A stretch of DNA of 64,000 nt from Comamonas koreensis (GTDB taxonomy: Bacteria > Pseudomonadota > Gammaproteobacteria > Burkholderiales > Burkholderiaceae_C). Positions 45,245 through 54,498 of the stretch are shown in pieces. Where the stretch lies: assembly GCF_014076495.1 (NCBI RefSeq), contig NZ_CP043575.1:2604001-2668000 (forward strand), in the 5' to 3' direction. The position numbers were made by a program, and so were the translations under genes. Below the pieces are notes generated by a model. That model ran no database searches. It was not told the DNA's origin and saw only the letters and a program-made list of their open reading frames with translations. How positions within the stretch are numbered: position 1 is the stretch's first letter; each line of letters opens with the position of its first letter.

Positions 45245-47026
45245 CTAGCCAAACGTAAACGCATACCCCTGCGCACCCGCATCCAGAAACTCGATCTCCA
45301 GCGTGCGCTGCTTCACCGCGCCTTGCTGACGCACCAGCTGGTAGAGCCGTGTGGCATCGACCTGGCCGTAGCCCTGGGCATCGACATCGCTGCCGTGGTG
45401 GCTGCCCGGGGGCTGGCCATCGATGGTGATCCGGAACCGCAAGGGGCCGGCACCGGCAGCGCCCAGCACCAGGTTGGCATCGCGGGCCTCAAACCGCAGC
45501 GCCAGGCGTCCGCCCGCCTCATTGGCTTGCACCAACTCGGGCATCAAGGTCCAGTTGCCCTGCAAGGTCCAGGTGTTGAGGCGCAGCGACGCTGACTGGT
45601 AGTTGGCGGCCTTGTCGGGGGCGGGGCGGCCTGCCAGGCGCAGGCTGCCGCCTTTGTCGTAGCCCAGGTAGAGCTCGGGGCTGCGCAGGCTGGCGGTGTC
45701 GGCGGGCAGGCCCAGGCCCTGGGTGTCGGGGGTGACGCTGGCATTGACTTTGGCGTTGTTGGCAGGCGCCGTTGCAGCCGATGGCGCTTGGGCTTCGCGC
45801 AGCAGCTCGTTGAGCGCACGCTCGGTGGCCGCATAGCCGCCTTCGCCAAACTGGTGGTGGCGCACCCGCCCTTGGGCATCCACCAGGTAGAGCGCGGGCC
45901 AGTACTGGTTGTTAAAGGCGCGCCAGATGCGGAACCCGTTGTCCTGCACGACGGGGTAGCTGATGTTGAGCTGCTGCAAGGCCTTTTCGACATGGCGGCG
46001 GTCCTTCTCGAACGCGAACTCGGGCGCATGCACCCCCACCACGACCAGGCCGCGATCGGCATACTTTTGCGCCCAGGCCTTGACATACGGCAGGGTGCGC
46101 AGGCAGTTGACGCAGGAGTAGGTCCAGAAATTGACCAGCACCACCTTGCCGCGCAGCGTGGGGATGGACTGCGGCTCGGCGTTCAGCCATTGCGTGCCAC
46201 CCTGCAGGCTGGGGCGGGTCGATTCCACTGGCAGCGGGCTGGTGTAAGGGGCGCTGCCGCCGACCGGCGCTGGGGAATTGCCGACCCGCTCGGCCGCCTG
46301 GGCCGAAGGCATGGCCGCTTGCAGCAGGCTGCTTTCCAGCCCATTGCTGCCCAAGCCGTTCAATGCCCCTGATTGTGCGAGCACGCGGCTGTCCAGCCCG
46401 GTGGCCACGGCCAACACGGCGGCCAGCATCGCGGCGCCAGCGGCACGCCGGCCGCGCTCGCCTGGCAGCCATTGGGCCCGCAGGCGAGCCAGGGTTCCGG
46501 CGCTGATGCGCAGGGCCGCCCACAATGCCAGGCCGGCACCGGCCGCATAGCTCAGCAGCAGCGCGCTGGTGGCAGTGTCCGGCCCCGCCAGTGCGGCACC
46601 CGACAGCAGCAGGCCCAGCACCGGGCCGGCGCAGGGCGACCAGATCAGACCCGTGGCCACGCCCAGCAGTGCCGAATGCAGCCAGCGGCGCTGGATCTGT
46701 TGGGCAGCCAGCTTTTCTCCGATCTGCACCAGCGGCCGGCTCCACCAGGCAGCCAGGCCAGGCAACATCAGCGACGCTGCAAAAACGCCCAATGCGAGCA
46801 GCGCCAGGCCCCGGCCAAATTGGCTCAGCTGCACCGCCCAACTACCGGCTGCGGCGGCCAGCGATGCGGTAGCGGCAAAGGCCAGCGCCATGCCGATCAA
46901 GAGCGGCAGGCTGCCGTGGCGGCTGGGCTGGCCCTGGCGTGCAAACACAAAGGGCAGAACGGGCAGGATGCAGGGGCTCAGCACGCTGAGCACCCCCGCG
47001 GCAAAGGCAGCAAGGTACAAGGCCAT
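45245..47026 (-). CDS. dipZ: DipZ-type protein: CcdA-like membrane domain fused to thioredoxin-like domain
   Basis: A 593-residue protein. The N-terminal half has six membrane segments with the two redox cysteines of CcdA/DsbD (LSPCILP and WSPCAGP). A linker rich in Ala and Pro leads to a periplasmic thioredoxin-like domain with the active site YSCVNCLR and TlpA-like VVVGVHAPEFAFEKD. A C-terminal beta domain follows that matches the DipZ extension. It passes reducing equivalents from the cytoplasm to periplasmic thiols. It lies 29 bp after the alpha/beta hydrolase gene, in a run of stress genes. Confidence 0.9.
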   Translation of the reverse strand: MALYLAAFAAGVLSVLSPCILPVLPFVFARQGQPSRHGSLPLLIGMALAFAATASLAAAAGSWAVQLSQFGRGLALLALGVFAASLMLPGLAAWWSRPLVQIGEKLAAQQIQRRWLHSALLGVATGLIWSPCAGPVLGLLLSGAALAGPDTATSALLLSYAAGAGLALWAALRISAGTLARLRAQWLPGERGRRAAGAAMLAAVLAVATGLDSRVLAQSGALNGLGSNGLESSLLQAAMPSAQAAERVGNSPAPVGGSAPYTSPLPVESTRPSLQGGTQWLNAEPQSIPTLRGKVVLVNFWTYSCVNCLRTLPYVKAWAQKYADRGLVVVGVHAPEFAFEKDRRHVEKALQQLNISYPVVQDNGFRIWRAFNNQYWPALYLVDAQGRVRHHQFGEGGYAATERALNELLREAQAPSAATAPANNAKVNASVTPDTQGLGLPADTASLRSPELYLGYDKGGSLRLAGRPAPDKAANYQSASLRLNTWTLQGNWTLMPELVQANEAGGRLALRFEARDANLVLGAAGAGPLRFRITIDGQPPGSHHGSDVDAQGYGQVDATRLYQLVRQQGAVKQRTLEIEFLDAGAQGYAFTFG

Positions 47027-47055
47027 GGCAGCTCCATTGGTGGCTGGTTGGGGGG

Positions 47056-48078
47056 TTACAGGCGGGTGACGTCGATCACGGCCTGGGCGAAGGCCGCCGG
47101 CGCCTCCTGGGGCAGGTTGTGGCCAATGCCGCCCTCCAGGTTGCGGTGCTGGTAGGGGCCGCTGAACTTGGCCGCATAGGTAGCCGGCGCGGGGTGTGGC
47201 GCACCGTTGGCATCGCCCTCCATCGTGATGCTGGGCACGGTGATGCGGGGCGCGCTGGCCAGCCGGGCCTCCAGCGCATCAAAGCGCGATTCGCCCTTTG
47301 CCAGTGCAATGCGCCAGCGGTAGTTGTGCACCACGATGGCGACATGGTCCGGGTTGTCAAAGGCCTGGGCGCTGCGCTGGTAGGTGGCATCGTCAAACTG
47401 CCATTGCGGCGAGGCTTGCTGCCAGATAAAGCGGTTGAAGGCGGCGGGGTTGGCGGCATAGCCGTCGCGGCCCCGGTCGGTGGCGAGGTAAGACTGGTAC
47501 CACCAGGCATATTCGGCAGCGGGTGCCTGGGGCTTGGCATTGGCCTGCGGGTTGCCGATCAGGTAGCCGCTCACCGATACCAGACCACGCACCCGCTCGG
47601 GCCAGATCGCCGCCATGATGCATGCTGTGCGCGCGCCCCAGTCAAAGGCGCCGAGCACGGCCTGGCCAATGCCCAGCGCATCCATCAGCGCAATGATGTC
47701 CTGGGCAACTGCGCCTTGCTGGCCATTGCGTGCGGTGCTGGCGGACAGAAAACGCGTGCCGCCATAGCCGCGCAAGTAGGGCACGATGACGCGGTAGCCC
47801 GCAGCCGCCAGGCGCGGCGCCACATCGACAAAGGCATGGATGTCATAAGGCCAGCCGTGCAGCAGGATGGCGACGGGGCCGTTGGCGGGGCCCGCTTCGG
47901 CGTATTCCACCCGCAGGTCGCCGGCATCGATCTGCTTGAGCGGGCCAAAGCTGGTGGCACTTGCCGGGCTGGCGGCGCGTGCGCTGCTGGCCAGCAAGCT
48001 GCCCATCGGCGCCAGGGCCAGGCCCAGGGCGGCATGGCCCAAGAAGCTGCGGCGGGAGGAGGTGGTGATCGGGTTCAT
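47056..48078 (-). CDS. alpha/beta hydrolase with signal peptide (epoxide hydrolase-like)
   Basis: A 340-residue exported hydrolase. The N-terminus SSRRSFLGHAALGLALAPMG is a twin-arginine signal. The fold shows HGWPYDIHAF (oxyanion HGxP), the nucleophile elbow GAFDWGARTA with Asp as in epoxide and haloalkane hydrolases, and a late catalytic His in GIGHNLPQEAP. The substrate is unknown. It precedes the DipZ gene by 29 bp and the two may be co-transcribed. Confidence 0.88.
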   Translation of the reverse strand: MNPITTSSRRSFLGHAALGLALAPMGSLLASSARAASPASATSFGPLKQIDAGDLRVEYAEAGPANGPVAILLHGWPYDIHAFVDVAPRLAAAGYRVIVPYLRGYGGTRFLSASTARNGQQGAVAQDIIALMDALGIGQAVLGAFDWGARTACIMAAIWPERVRGLVSVSGYLIGNPQANAKPQAPAAEYAWWYQSYLATDRGRDGYAANPAAFNRFIWQQASPQWQFDDATYQRSAQAFDNPDHVAIVVHNYRWRIALAKGESRFDALEARLASAPRITVPSITMEGDANGAPHPAPATYAAKFSGPYQHRNLEGGIGHNLPQEAPAAFAQAVIDVTRL

Positions 48079-48457
48079 GGAGGGCCTTTGCTTGGTGAAG
48101 ATGGTTGGATAGCTGGGCGCCGAAACTTGTGTGTCTTGGCTGTCAGCTAGTAGACCGCCGCCATGTATGTGGCATGTGTCATGCGCACCCCCCAAATGCA
48201 TGGCCGTGTAGCAAGCGGCGCGGGCAGATACACAGCTATACAAAGCCGTGATGGCCGACCCCGGAAACGCCACCACCACCTCAAAGGTGGCGGTGTTGGG
48301 GGTGGTGGGGGGTGCTCGGGCGTTTTAAGCGCGGGGCCCGCGCTTGCGCAGCGGGGTGCTGCTGCTGGTCAAGGGGCAGGGCCGGCCTGCGGGCGAGGCG
48401 ATCTCAGCAGCCGCACATCCCAGCAAGAACATCCATGTGTACAGCCATTTGCGAACC
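48079..48457. other. intergenic region with G-rich tract
   Basis: About 380 bp between the hydrolase and the response regulator, both on the minus strand. No coding signal seen. It holds a G-rich tract at about 48287-48317 with several runs of 2-6 G on the plus strand, and a near-perfect palindrome AAGCGCGGG-G-CCCGCGCTT at about 48328-48346 that may end the two-component transcript. A promoter for the hydrolase gene must lie near 48100-48200. Confidence 0.45.
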
Positions 48458-49207
48458 CTAAACATCCTGGGCCTCCACCTGAGCGGCAAACACATAGCCC
48501 TCGCTGCGGACGGTCTTGATATAGCGCGGCTCGCGGGCGTCGTCGTTCAGGCACTTGCGCAGGCGGCTGATCATCAGGTCGATGGAGCGCTCAAACAGCT
48601 CGGCCTCGCGCCCCTGGGTGATGGACAGGATCTGGTCGCGGCTGAGCACCTTTTGCGGGTGGTCCACCAGCACGCGCAGCAGCCGGTATTCGGCGCCGCT
48701 CAGCGACACCATCACGCCATCCTGGTCCAGCAGCACGCGCTCCACCGTATCGAGCCGCCATTCGCCAAAGGCCAGAAACCGCGCCTCCTCGCTGCTGCGC
48801 ATATTGGGTGGCAGCATACGGGTGCGCCGCAGCACCGATTTGATGCGCGCGAGCAGCTCGCGCGCGGCAAAGGGCTTGGGCATGTAGTCATCGGCGCCCA
48901 TCTCCAGGCCCAGCACCCGGTCGGTCTCATCGCCGCGTGCCGTCAGCATGATGATCGGCGTGGTCTTGAATTTGCCGGCGCGCAGGTCGCGGCACAGGGT
49001 GAGCCCGTCTTCGCCGGGCAGCATCAGGTCCAGGATGATGAGGTCAAACGGCCCTGCCGTCTCCAGCAGCTGCCGCATATGCCGGCCGGTGGGCGCAGTG
49101 GTCACGCGCAGGCCATTCTTTTGCAGGTAGGCGCTGACCAGGTCGCGGATATCCCGGTCGTCATCCACCAAAAGAATGTGGTCGCTGGCAGGAGAGGTGC
49201 TTGTCAT
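48458..49207 (-). CDS. OmpR-family response regulator
   Basis: A 249-residue regulator. The receiver domain has LLVDDDRDIRDLV, the phospho-acceptor Asp in DLIILDLMLPGEDG, the switch region MLTARGDETDR and the lysine in YMPKPFAARELLARI. The C-terminal winged helix has LSGAEYRLLRVLVDHPQKVLSRDQI and RSIDLMISRLRKCL. It is downstream of its sensor kinase gene by 39 bp. Adjacent Ohr, hydrolase and DipZ genes hint at redox or envelope stress signalling. Confidence 0.93.
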   Translation of the reverse strand: MTSTSPASDHILLVDDDRDIRDLVSAYLQKNGLRVTTAPTGRHMRQLLETAGPFDLIILDLMLPGEDGLTLCRDLRAGKFKTTPIIMLTARGDETDRVLGLEMGADDYMPKPFAARELLARIKSVLRRTRMLPPNMRSSEEARFLAFGEWRLDTVERVLLDQDGVMVSLSGAEYRLLRVLVDHPQKVLSRDQILSITQGREAELFERSIDLMISRLRKCLNDDAREPRYIKTVRSEGYVFAAQVEAQDV

Positions 49208-49246
49208 GGCAGAAGGTGGCGGTGGTGTCAGTGGATGTCGGTGGTA

Positions 49247-50560
49247 TCAGCGGGTAGCCGGCAGCTGCAGGCTGGCGCGCAGGCCGCCTTCGGGGCGGTT
49301 GTGCAGGCGCAGCGTGCCGCCCAGCGACAGGCTCAGCTGATGGGCAATGGCCAGGCCCAAGCCCGAGCCGCCGGTGTCGCGGTTGCGCGAGGCCTCGACC
49401 CGGTAAAAAGGCTGCAGCACAGCAGTGAGCTGCTCCTCGGGGATGCCGGGCCCGGCGTCAAAGACGTCGATGCACAGATGGCCCGCTTGCAGGCGCAGAT
49501 GCACATCGGCGCGCTGGCCGTACTTCAGCGCGTTGTCGATCAGGTTGCCCAGAATGCGGCGCAGCGCATGGGGTCGGGTGTGGATGGGCTGGCCCGCAGC
49601 GCCATCGAGCGTGACAGGGCTGCCGGTGTCGGCATAGTCATTGACGATGCTGCGCAGCAGCGCATCGAGGTCCAGGCGCCGCACCTTCTCGTCGGAGCCT
49701 TGCAGGGTCTTGGCGTAGTTGACGCCTTCCTGCACCAGGCTGCGCATGGCCTCCAGGTCCTGGCGAAACTTGTCGGCATCGGGCATGTCGTCCATCAGGT
49801 CCACCCGCAGGCGCATGCGGGTGATGGGGGTCTGCAGGTCGTGCGAGATGGCCGCGAGGATCTGCATGCGCTCGTTCAGGTAGCCGGCAATGCGCTGCTG
49901 CATGGCGTTAAAGGCACGCGCTGCGCGCACCACCTCGGCGGGGCCGGCCTCAGCCACCACAGTGGGCTGCAGGTCGGGGCCCAGCTGGTCGGCCGCCGCT
50001 GCCAGCCTCTCCAAAGGCCGGGTGACCAGGCGCACCGCCAGCCAGGCCAGGCCCGCCAGCACCAGCAGCTGGCCCCCGAGCAGCCAGGTAACCCAGCCCG
50101 ACACGGGCATCGGCACGCGGCGCGCCACGATGTAGAGCGGCGAGCCATCGCTCAGCCGCAGCTGCATGCGCACGGCATCGGACCGGTCGCCCAACTGCCC
50201 CATCGCCAGCACCGGAAAGGGCTGCAAGGCATCGGCCACCACCTGCGCAAAGCGGGCCAGCGCCGGGTCGGTGGGCGCGGCGTTGCTGACCGCACCTTCC
50301 AGAGAAAAGCTGTAATTGGGGCGCTCCAGCTTGGGGAACCAGTCCTGGCGCTCGCCCGCCGGCAGCCGGTCGATCAGCGCGACCGAGCTGGCGATATCGC
50401 GCTCGACCCCGCTGATCATCAGCCGCATCAGCGCCTGCTCACGCTCATGGCGAATGGCCATATAGGTGAGCAGCTGGGCCACCCCCATGCCCAGCACCAC
50501 CAGCAAGGCGATGCGCGCCAGCAGGGTGGAAGGGACAAGCCGTTGAAGAATGCTGCGCAT
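49247..50560 (-). CDS. two-component sensor histidine kinase
   Basis: A 437-residue membrane sensor. A first membrane helix (ARIALLVVLGMGVAQLLTYMAI), a periplasmic loop of about 120 residues, and a second helix (VTWLLGGQLLVLAGLAWLAV) precede a HAMP domain, the phospho-acceptor histidine in AAISHDLQTPITRMRL, and ATPase boxes (NLIDNALKYG, DAGPGIPEEQL, GGSGLGLAIAHQL). The start at 50560 (MRSILQR) is an ATG; an earlier TTG is less likely. It pairs with the OmpR-type regulator downstream. The signal is unknown. Confidence 0.92.
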   Translation of the reverse strand: MRSILQRLVPSTLLARIALLVVLGMGVAQLLTYMAIRHEREQALMRLMISGVERDIASSVALIDRLPAGERQDWFPKLERPNYSFSLEGAVSNAAPTDPALARFAQVVADALQPFPVLAMGQLGDRSDAVRMQLRLSDGSPLYIVARRVPMPVSGWVTWLLGGQLLVLAGLAWLAVRLVTRPLERLAAAADQLGPDLQPTVVAEAGPAEVVRAARAFNAMQQRIAGYLNERMQILAAISHDLQTPITRMRLRVDLMDDMPDADKFRQDLEAMRSLVQEGVNYAKTLQGSDEKVRRLDLDALLRSIVNDYADTGSPVTLDGAAGQPIHTRPHALRRILGNLIDNALKYGQRADVHLRLQAGHLCIDVFDAGPGIPEEQLTAVLQPFYRVEASRNRDTGGSGLGLAIAHQLSLSLGGTLRLHNRPEGGLRASLQLPATR

Positions 50561-50593
50561 GGAGGTCAAACCGGGTGGGGAGCCAAGGGGCGA

Positions 50594-51013
50594 TCAGGCC
50601 ACGGAAAGATCAACCTGGATATTGCCGCGTGTCGCCTTGGAATATGGGCAGAGTTGGTGCGCCGCCCGCACCACCGCCAGGGCTTGGTCATGCGCCACGC
50701 CGGGTACCTTGACGTTCAGGCGCGCGGCCAGCGCAAAGCCCTCGGCGTTTTGCACCAGGTCCACCTCGGCTTCGACCGCCAGGTCAGCCGGCAGCTTGAC
50801 GCCCAGCGGCTGCGCCGCCCGGGCCATCGCGCCCATAAAGCAGGCCGACCAGCCCGCCGCAAACAGCTGCTCGGGGTTGGTGCCCGTGCCCGCCGTACCA
50901 AACTGGGTCAGGCGAATATCCAGATGCCCGTCATCGCTGCGCGATGCGCCGGAGCGGCCGCCGGTGGTCGTCGTGCGGCCGGTGTAGAGAACCTTGTCTT
51001 GTGCTGCGCTCAT
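50594..51013 (-). CDS. Ohr/OsmC-family organic hydroperoxide resistance protein
   Basis: A 139-residue thiol peroxidase of the Ohr group. It begins MSAAQDKVLYTGRTTTTGGRSG and keeps both redox cysteines in GWSACFMGAM and HQLCPYSKATRGN, with the NPEQLFAAGW motif. It reduces organic hydroperoxides with lipoylated partners. The ATG has an AGGA box. It is upstream of the sensor kinase gene in the same direction. No OhrR-type MarR gene is next to it, so control may pass through the two-component pair; that is inferred. Confidence 0.93.
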   Translation of the reverse strand: MSAAQDKVLYTGRTTTTGGRSGASRSDDGHLDIRLTQFGTAGTGTNPEQLFAAGWSACFMGAMARAAQPLGVKLPADLAVEAEVDLVQNAEGFALAARLNVKVPGVAHDQALAVVRAAHQLCPYSKATRGNIQVDLSVA

Positions 51014-51570
51014 GGTCAAATCCTTGTGGAGCTGTTGTTTTGTCAAACTGACGGAGCGATTGTTCAAGCCAGCGGCGCTTTGGCAAAGGGGTTGTCTGAC
51101 CGAATGTAGCGCTGCGAGAGGCAGTGTACAAAACTATACAAAAGTGTTGGGTGGTGAGAATTGCAGGCTGCCAGGCTGGGTGCCCGACGAAAGAAAATCG
51201 CGGCGAAATAAAGCGGGGTGGCCTTGTTGATGGAGGGAGAAGTTCTTTCCGAGTCCCCTGAGAACAGCGCCCGCGCTACTACCTGCAAACCCTTTACGTC
51301 GCCCCTTAGTGCACGTAATGCATGCCCTGCTGCATGCCACGGGCTGGTTGGCCCGGAAGTCCATGGACCGCATCGCTTGAGCGGGCAATGGCGCGCAGGC
51401 TATGCGCCAGCGCTTGGGCTATTGCTGCATTGAAATAGAGCACCTCCATGTCATCGACCGTGACGGCTTCCCGACCTAGCCGGGCCGCGACCGCTTCACT
51501 GAGGAGGGCCGAGAGGCTCGGGCAGAAGAGGGGTTCAAAAATGCGCCACACCTAAACACTCCCATTCCTG
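51014..51570. other. intergenic region with one weak minus-strand frame
   Basis: No strong gene. An 81-codon minus-strand frame at 51306-51551 (MWRIFEPLFCPSLSALLSEAVAARLGRE... region) has a helical, plausible sequence, with AVTVDDMEVLYFNAAIAQALAHSLRAIA resembling small helical proteins, but it lacks a clear ribosome binding site. I leave it as possible. Confidence 0.3.
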
Positions 51571-51830
51571 CCGTGCTACAGTTAGGCCGCTGCGCCAGTC
51601 AAGCGCAGCCGGGATTGGCGTCCCGATTCCCGCTGCGACGCAAGCCGCAGTCTCTTCCGCAGAGTACCTGCGGCTTGTTTGTTCGTGCTCGTTTTATGGC
51701 GGCTCGGGCAGGGAGCCGCGAGGCTCGCCGGTATGCGCAAGCGGGGCCGGTACGCCAACCTGTTCGAGCTGCCGCCCCCATTGGCGTGGGAAGCGGTGGT
51801 TGTAGCAAACCATCCTGCTTGGAGTCCACC
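51571..51830 (+). promoter_or_regulatory. structured-looking 5' leader of the small-protein pair
   Basis: About 260 nt before the ATG at 51831 contain several short helices: AAGCCGCAG (51642-51650) with CTGCGGCTT (51668-51676), GGGATTGGCGTCCC near 51611, and GGCTC/GAGCC-type pairs around 51700-51730, followed by CCGGTACGCCAACCTGTTCG and a ATTGGCGTGGGAAGCGGTGG segment. I recall similar leaders (..GGCAGGGAGC..CCGGTA..GCCAACC..TTGGCGTGG..) ahead of small DUF3077/DUF6124-like genes in pseudomonads; this resemblance is from memory and not a search result. Confidence 0.4.
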
Positions 51831-51995
51831 ATGGCTCAGTCATCCCCTGCGCACATCTCTGCGCCCACTTCCTGCCTGGGCGAAAGCGCCTTTATCCAAC
51901 TCCATCCCGACGCGCACAACGCGCTGAACATGGCCGTACAGGCACTACTGCCTCCACTGCGCAACCTGTCCCGGAGTCAGGAGGCGTCATCATGA
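51831..51995 (+). CDS. small hypothetical protein, 54 aa
   Basis: A short frame, MAQSSPAHISAPTSCLGESAF at its start, that ends by overlapping the next gene (ATGA at 51992-51995). The coupling and the leader in front support real translation. Composition is helical with a hydrophobic segment ALNMAVQALLPPL. No family recognised with confidence; two-gene units of this kind occur in pseudomonads. Confidence 0.5.
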   Translation: MAQSSPAHISAPTSCLGESAFIQLHPDAHNALNMAVQALLPPLRNLSRSQEASS

Positions 51996-52408
51996 ACAGC
52001 AAGCCCCAAGCTGCCCCTCCAGCAGCAAAAGCCGGCTCATCCGTGGATTCCAGCTCGGACACCTCCCGCCCGGATAAAGCTCTTGCCGATGCCATCCAGG
52101 CCCTCGCTGGCCATGGCGATCAGCCTTTAGACATTCATGACATTTGCAGGCTCCGCAGGGCTGGCGGCTTTACGGACGACCTGGCGCTGACGGAGTGCGA
52201 AGCCCAAGCGATCAACACGCGCTTGTATGGCTTGAGCGCTATATCGACTCTGCTGATCGGTGCAGATGATGGCGGGTCGTTCAAGCTGAGCAAGTGGCTG
52301 CAAGGCGGTCTGCACAGTGCTTTGTATGCGCTGACGGAGGATGCGCAGGCGGTGCTGTATCGGGCTAATGAGAAGGCTGCCGAAGCGCGGAAGGATGGCG
52401 TAGCATGA
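51992..52408 (+). CDS. small helical hypothetical protein, 138 aa (intact copy)
   Basis: A protein with a disordered Ala/Pro/Ser-rich N-terminus (1-35) and a conserved-looking helical C-terminal part starting at PLDIHDICRLRRAGGFTDDLAL and including NTRLYGLSAISTLL and SKWLQGGLHSALYAL. A diverged second copy with a premature stop lies at 55180-55656, on the other side of the MazG/DUF2075 pair. The protein has no recognised domain. Translationally coupled to the 54-residue frame upstream. Confidence 0.65.
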   Translation: MNSKPQAAPPAAKAGSSVDSSSDTSRPDKALADAIQALAGHGDQPLDIHDICRLRRAGGFTDDLALTECEAQAINTRLYGLSAISTLLIGADDGGSFKLSKWLQGGLHSALYALTEDAQAVLYRANEKAAEARKDGVA

Positions 52409-52430
52409 ATTGCAGCACTACCCCCGCTTA
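52124..52430. repeat. direct repeat copy A (about 307 bp)
   Basis: The 3' part of the 138-residue gene and its trailer are repeated at 55372-55679 in the same orientation, with roughly 85 percent identity by eye and no large gaps. The repeats bracket the MazG/DUF2075 pair. Confidence 0.85.
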
Positions 52431-52626
52431 AAAGCAAGCAGCGCGCCAACAGGCGGCATTAGTGGATGCCGGCACTTGTGGCGTTGGGTGAGGGGGGCTG
52501 CAAGTCGCGTGCGCCCCATTCACTATTCATCAATTTGCAGGGGGTAAGAGCTCGGTTGGCGCATACCCATGGGAGCGACCGACTCCTTTGAACTGCTAGA
52601 GCTGAAGTCTCAATGCGGTCTGGAGG

Positions 52627-54498
52627 CTAAGCGAATTGTTTTTGCTTGCCACGGGACCTGAGATAGGCGGCCAGCTTTGCATCAGTCGCATAGACATAGC
52701 ACCCTTTCATTCCACGTGTCATTAGCGTGCGGTACGTATTCTTGATGATCATGTCCGCCTGCCGTGCAGCTTCAGCAGGCTGCTCCTTGGACATCTTCAC
52801 GAAGCCTTTCATGGTTTTATCGTGCCGATCGCGCGCTCTGGGTAGAGTGGTAAGTTTCTCTCCGTCCATCACCAGATCAGGACCAATGATCACGCCGATG
52901 TAGTCCACTTCCAGGCCTTGGCAGGTGTGGATACAGCCCACTTGCTGCACTGAATGGGGTGCCATGATCCAAAGACTGCCGTCTTGGTCAAGATTCCATT
53001 GACGCTGGTAATCGCCGATCACCACATCCATCTGCTTGGAGTCCTTCTTGCTGTTCCATGGCCAGCAATATCCGGCGACCACGCGTGCTCGGTTGCCGCT
53101 GTTCTTTGCCTCAATCGCTGCGTGCATTTCCTCGGGGTCATCGAAAACTTGAAAGTCAAACGGAATATCCTCAAGGCTGCCGTTCGCAGTCGCTCTGATT
53201 TGCAACACATCGTCCACCCAGGCAAGGTAACCATCTGAACCTGCACAGCGAAACTGCGAGGCAAGAGCGTACTCCTCAACCTCTGCTCCGCGAGCGGCCG
53301 CAAACTTACGGATGGCTGCCTTGGTTCCTACATCTTTGAGCGTTACGCGCTGGTCTTCGTCAATAAAGAAAATGCTGCACTTGGCTGCATTGATAAGCTC
53401 CTGGACTTGGTGTGTACCCAGGTTCCCATAGAAACCACTTTTCTCGGTCAGGCGGTGCGCCTCGTCAACTACCAGCACGTCAAAGGCATCCGTGCTTGTT
53501 TCAGTGAACGAGCCCGAGCCACCAAACAGATTGACCAGATGCGCGTTCTCTCGGGTCTGGATGAGCTTTTCGCTGTACACGGCACGCGGTGCCGCATTCT
53601 TGGAGATGTATTTAACAGTCAGCCCTTCTCGCAAGGCGGCCAGCAGGTTTACTGCAACGACCGATTTGCCGGTTCCCGGACCGCCTTCAATGATCACGAC
53701 ACGAGGTTTTTCGGAAGAGCTCGCCTGACGGCATGCAGCCTTTGCAGCTTCAAAAATCTCCTTCTGATCATCGATCAACGCGAATTCTTCGTTGCCTTTG
53801 AGAAGCTTCCCGACGACGTCAGCAAGCGCTTTGGAAGGGCGAAGACGGCCTTGTTCTAGATCGAACAGCACCTGACGACCTCGTCCATGGCGAAGATGCT
53901 GTTTTATGAATTCTCTGAGTCGCTTGCGATCATCATCACCTTTCAGGAACAGTGGCGCACGTTCAATATATGGTTGATAGTGAGCCGCGTCGATGATTCC
54001 ATCCGCAGCGTAGTTGTGCAGGTAGGCACAAGGGCGTACTTGCAAACCGCCATCGTAGACAGCTTCGTTGAAGCCTTCCAAAAATGCGGTGTAGGACCAT
54101 GCCTGGTAGCTGGGATGCACACGCATTTGGTCTGAGCGACCGCCATGACGTAGCAAGACAATGGCATCGCGGTCCGTAGCGTTAACAGAGGACCACTGCT
54201 TTAGCTCCACAACAATCAGACGTCGCGAACCATCATCAGCATGCCCAGCAAGAATGACGTCGATGCGTTTGGCAGATTGCGGAAGGATGAATTCCACTGC
54301 CACCCCAACATCGTCGGCAATTTCCGGGTCACTCAGGACACGTGCCACGTAGCCCAGGGATTCTCGCCAGGATCGGATCTCTGCCTGCGCCACTTTTCGG
54401 TCTGTGGCAGCGCGGTACTTTTCGTAAATGACGTCCTCGATGTCACGATCGTTGTAGTCAACCAAGAATTCCTTCTTGTCAGCTTGATAGACGATCAT
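52627..54498 (-). CDS. DUF2075 helicase with N-terminal PD-(D/E)xK nuclease-like domain
   Basis: A 623-residue protein. Residues 60-110 carry a PD-(D/E)xK-type nuclease pattern (D80 in RIDVILAG, then E98 and K100 in VVELKQW). A superfamily 1 helicase core follows: Walker A GGPGTGKS at 272-279, Walker B VVDEAHRL with DEAH at 345-348, motif III-like FFIDEDQRV, a Q-fold ALASQFRCAGSDG, and the late motif HTCQGLEVDYIGVI. DUF2075 proteins with nuclease domains are frequent in phage-defence neighbourhoods. Its ATG overlaps the MazG-like stop (ATGA at 54495-54498), so the two form a unit. The pair's role in defence is inferred. Confidence 0.85.
   Translation of the reverse strand: MIVYQADKKEFLVDYNDRDIEDVIYEKYRAATDRKVAQAEIRSWRESLGYVARVLSDPEIADDVGVAVEFILPQSAKRIDVILAGHADDGSRRLIVVELKQWSSVNATDRDAIVLLRHGGRSDQMRVHPSYQAWSYTAFLEGFNEAVYDGGLQVRPCAYLHNYAADGIIDAAHYQPYIERAPLFLKGDDDRKRLREFIKQHLRHGRGRQVLFDLEQGRLRPSKALADVVGKLLKGNEEFALIDDQKEIFEAAKAACRQASSSEKPRVVIIEGGPGTGKSVVAVNLLAALREGLTVKYISKNAAPRAVYSEKLIQTRENAHLVNLFGGSGSFTETSTDAFDVLVVDEAHRLTEKSGFYGNLGTHQVQELINAAKCSIFFIDEDQRVTLKDVGTKAAIRKFAAARGAEVEEYALASQFRCAGSDGYLAWVDDVLQIRATANGSLEDIPFDFQVFDDPEEMHAAIEAKNSGNRARVVAGYCWPWNSKKDSKQMDVVIGDYQRQWNLDQDGSLWIMAPHSVQQVGCIHTCQGLEVDYIGVIIGPDLVMDGEKLTTLPRARDRHDKTMKGFVKMSKEQPAEAARQADMIIKNTYRTLMTRGMKGCYVYATDAKLAAYLRSRGKQKQFA

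Noticed and set aside
48344..51109. A 921-codon plus-strand frame antisense to the response regulator, kinase and Ohr genes.
   Set aside because: High GC creates long antisense frames; sequence is His/Gln/Gly-rich with no domain, and three well-supported genes occupy the other strand.
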